Part shown: one piece after another, positions 5,060 through 5,162 of the stretch
How the letters are laid out: every line of letters begins with the position of its first letter
How positions within the stretch are numbered: the stretch's first letter is position 1
From: Bacilli bacterium
GTDB lineage: Bacteria > Bacillota_I > Bacilli_A > RF39 > UBA660
Reading direction: 5' to 3'
NCBI GenBank assembly: GCA_017411235.1
Contig: JAFPMR010000198.1
Coordinates: forward strand, 1 to 5,162
Length of the DNA stretch: 5,162 nucleotides
Notes under the pieces: generated by a model
The model's input: the letters and a program-made list of their open reading frames with translations, nothing else
Told to the model about the DNA's origin: nothing
Databases searched by the model: none
Translations under genes and position numbers: made by a program

Positions 5060-5162
5060 ATGAATGATAATTACAAATGGAAAGGTACAACATTTAATTC
5101 AATGGGAATTATAATTGAAAAAACACCAATTCCTGAAAAACCAAAACATTCATATAATCAAT
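5060..5162 (+). CDS. Distal tail protein (Dit-like), N-terminal start (partial)
   Basis: An ATG at 5060, one nucleotide after the tape measure stop, opens a frame that runs off the window (34 codons visible). AAGGTGG at 5045-5051 within the tape measure gene serves as ribosome binding site. The visible start, NDNYKWKGTTFNSMGIIIEK, then TPIPEKPKH, matches the N-terminal pattern of distal tail (Dit) proteins of Gram-positive siphophages: an aromatic strand, 'G..s..mGiii.k.P.ip.pk'. These form the hexameric hub joining tail tube and baseplate, and their gene normally follows the tape measure gene. Only the first part of the N-terminal domain is seen, so the assignment leans on position as well as pattern. 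Confidence 0.75.
   Translation, partial: MNDNYKWKGTTFNSMGIIIEKTPIPEKPKHSYNQ

Noticed and set aside
1..5162. Alternative genetic code (TGA as Trp or Gly)
   Set aside because: All visible stops are TAA or TAG, but no gene has an in-frame TGA and Trp is encoded by TGG, so reassignment has no positive evidence; few stops and high AT content explain the lack of TGA stops.

Overview
The window is a piece of a tailed-phage (siphovirus-type) structural module, either a free phage or a prophage. Its AT-rich sequence, strong AGGAGG-type ribosome binding sites and protein families (HK97 gp6/gp10-like connectors, phi13-type major tail protein) point to a low-GC Firmicutes host. The exact host cannot be read from the sequence. 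All genes are on the + strand and closely packed. In-frame Trp is TGG and no gene contains an in-frame TGA, so nothing suggests an altered genetic code.

Layout: the C-terminal end of a probable major capsid protein (1-116); four small neck genes, namely a gp6-like head-tail connector (139-417), a head closure protein (419-748), an HK97 gp10-like protein (748-1122) and a tail terminator/completion protein (1124-1435); the phi13-family major tail protein (1444-2010); two near-identical tandem hairpins, the second a textbook intrinsic terminator (2015-2063); a GIY-YIG homing endonuclease with NUMOD-type DNA-binding motifs (2092-2760); the tape measure gene, split by an intron (exon 1 2753-3565, exon 2 3838-5058); and the start of a distal tail protein gene (5060 to the end).

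The main discovery is that the tape measure gene is interrupted by a compact group I intron with no ORF (about 3566-3837, 272 nt), not broken by a frameshift. P, Q, R and S core elements and helices P1, P3 to P9.2 and P10 can be paired by hand, including IA-type P7.1/P7.2 hairpins. The exons join in frame in a motif typical of tape measure proteins (TMLD|NLRLGIKG), giving a 677-residue protein. An endonuclease of the family that mobilises such introns stands alone about 0.8 kb upstream, in the slot between major tail protein and tape measure where tail assembly chaperone genes normally lie. This suggests a split (collaborative) homing pair in which a free-standing endonuclease and an ORF-less intron travel together. 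Imperfect direct repeats of a ribosome binding site plus start region flank the endonuclease gene and may mark how it entered the operon without cutting off tape measure translation.
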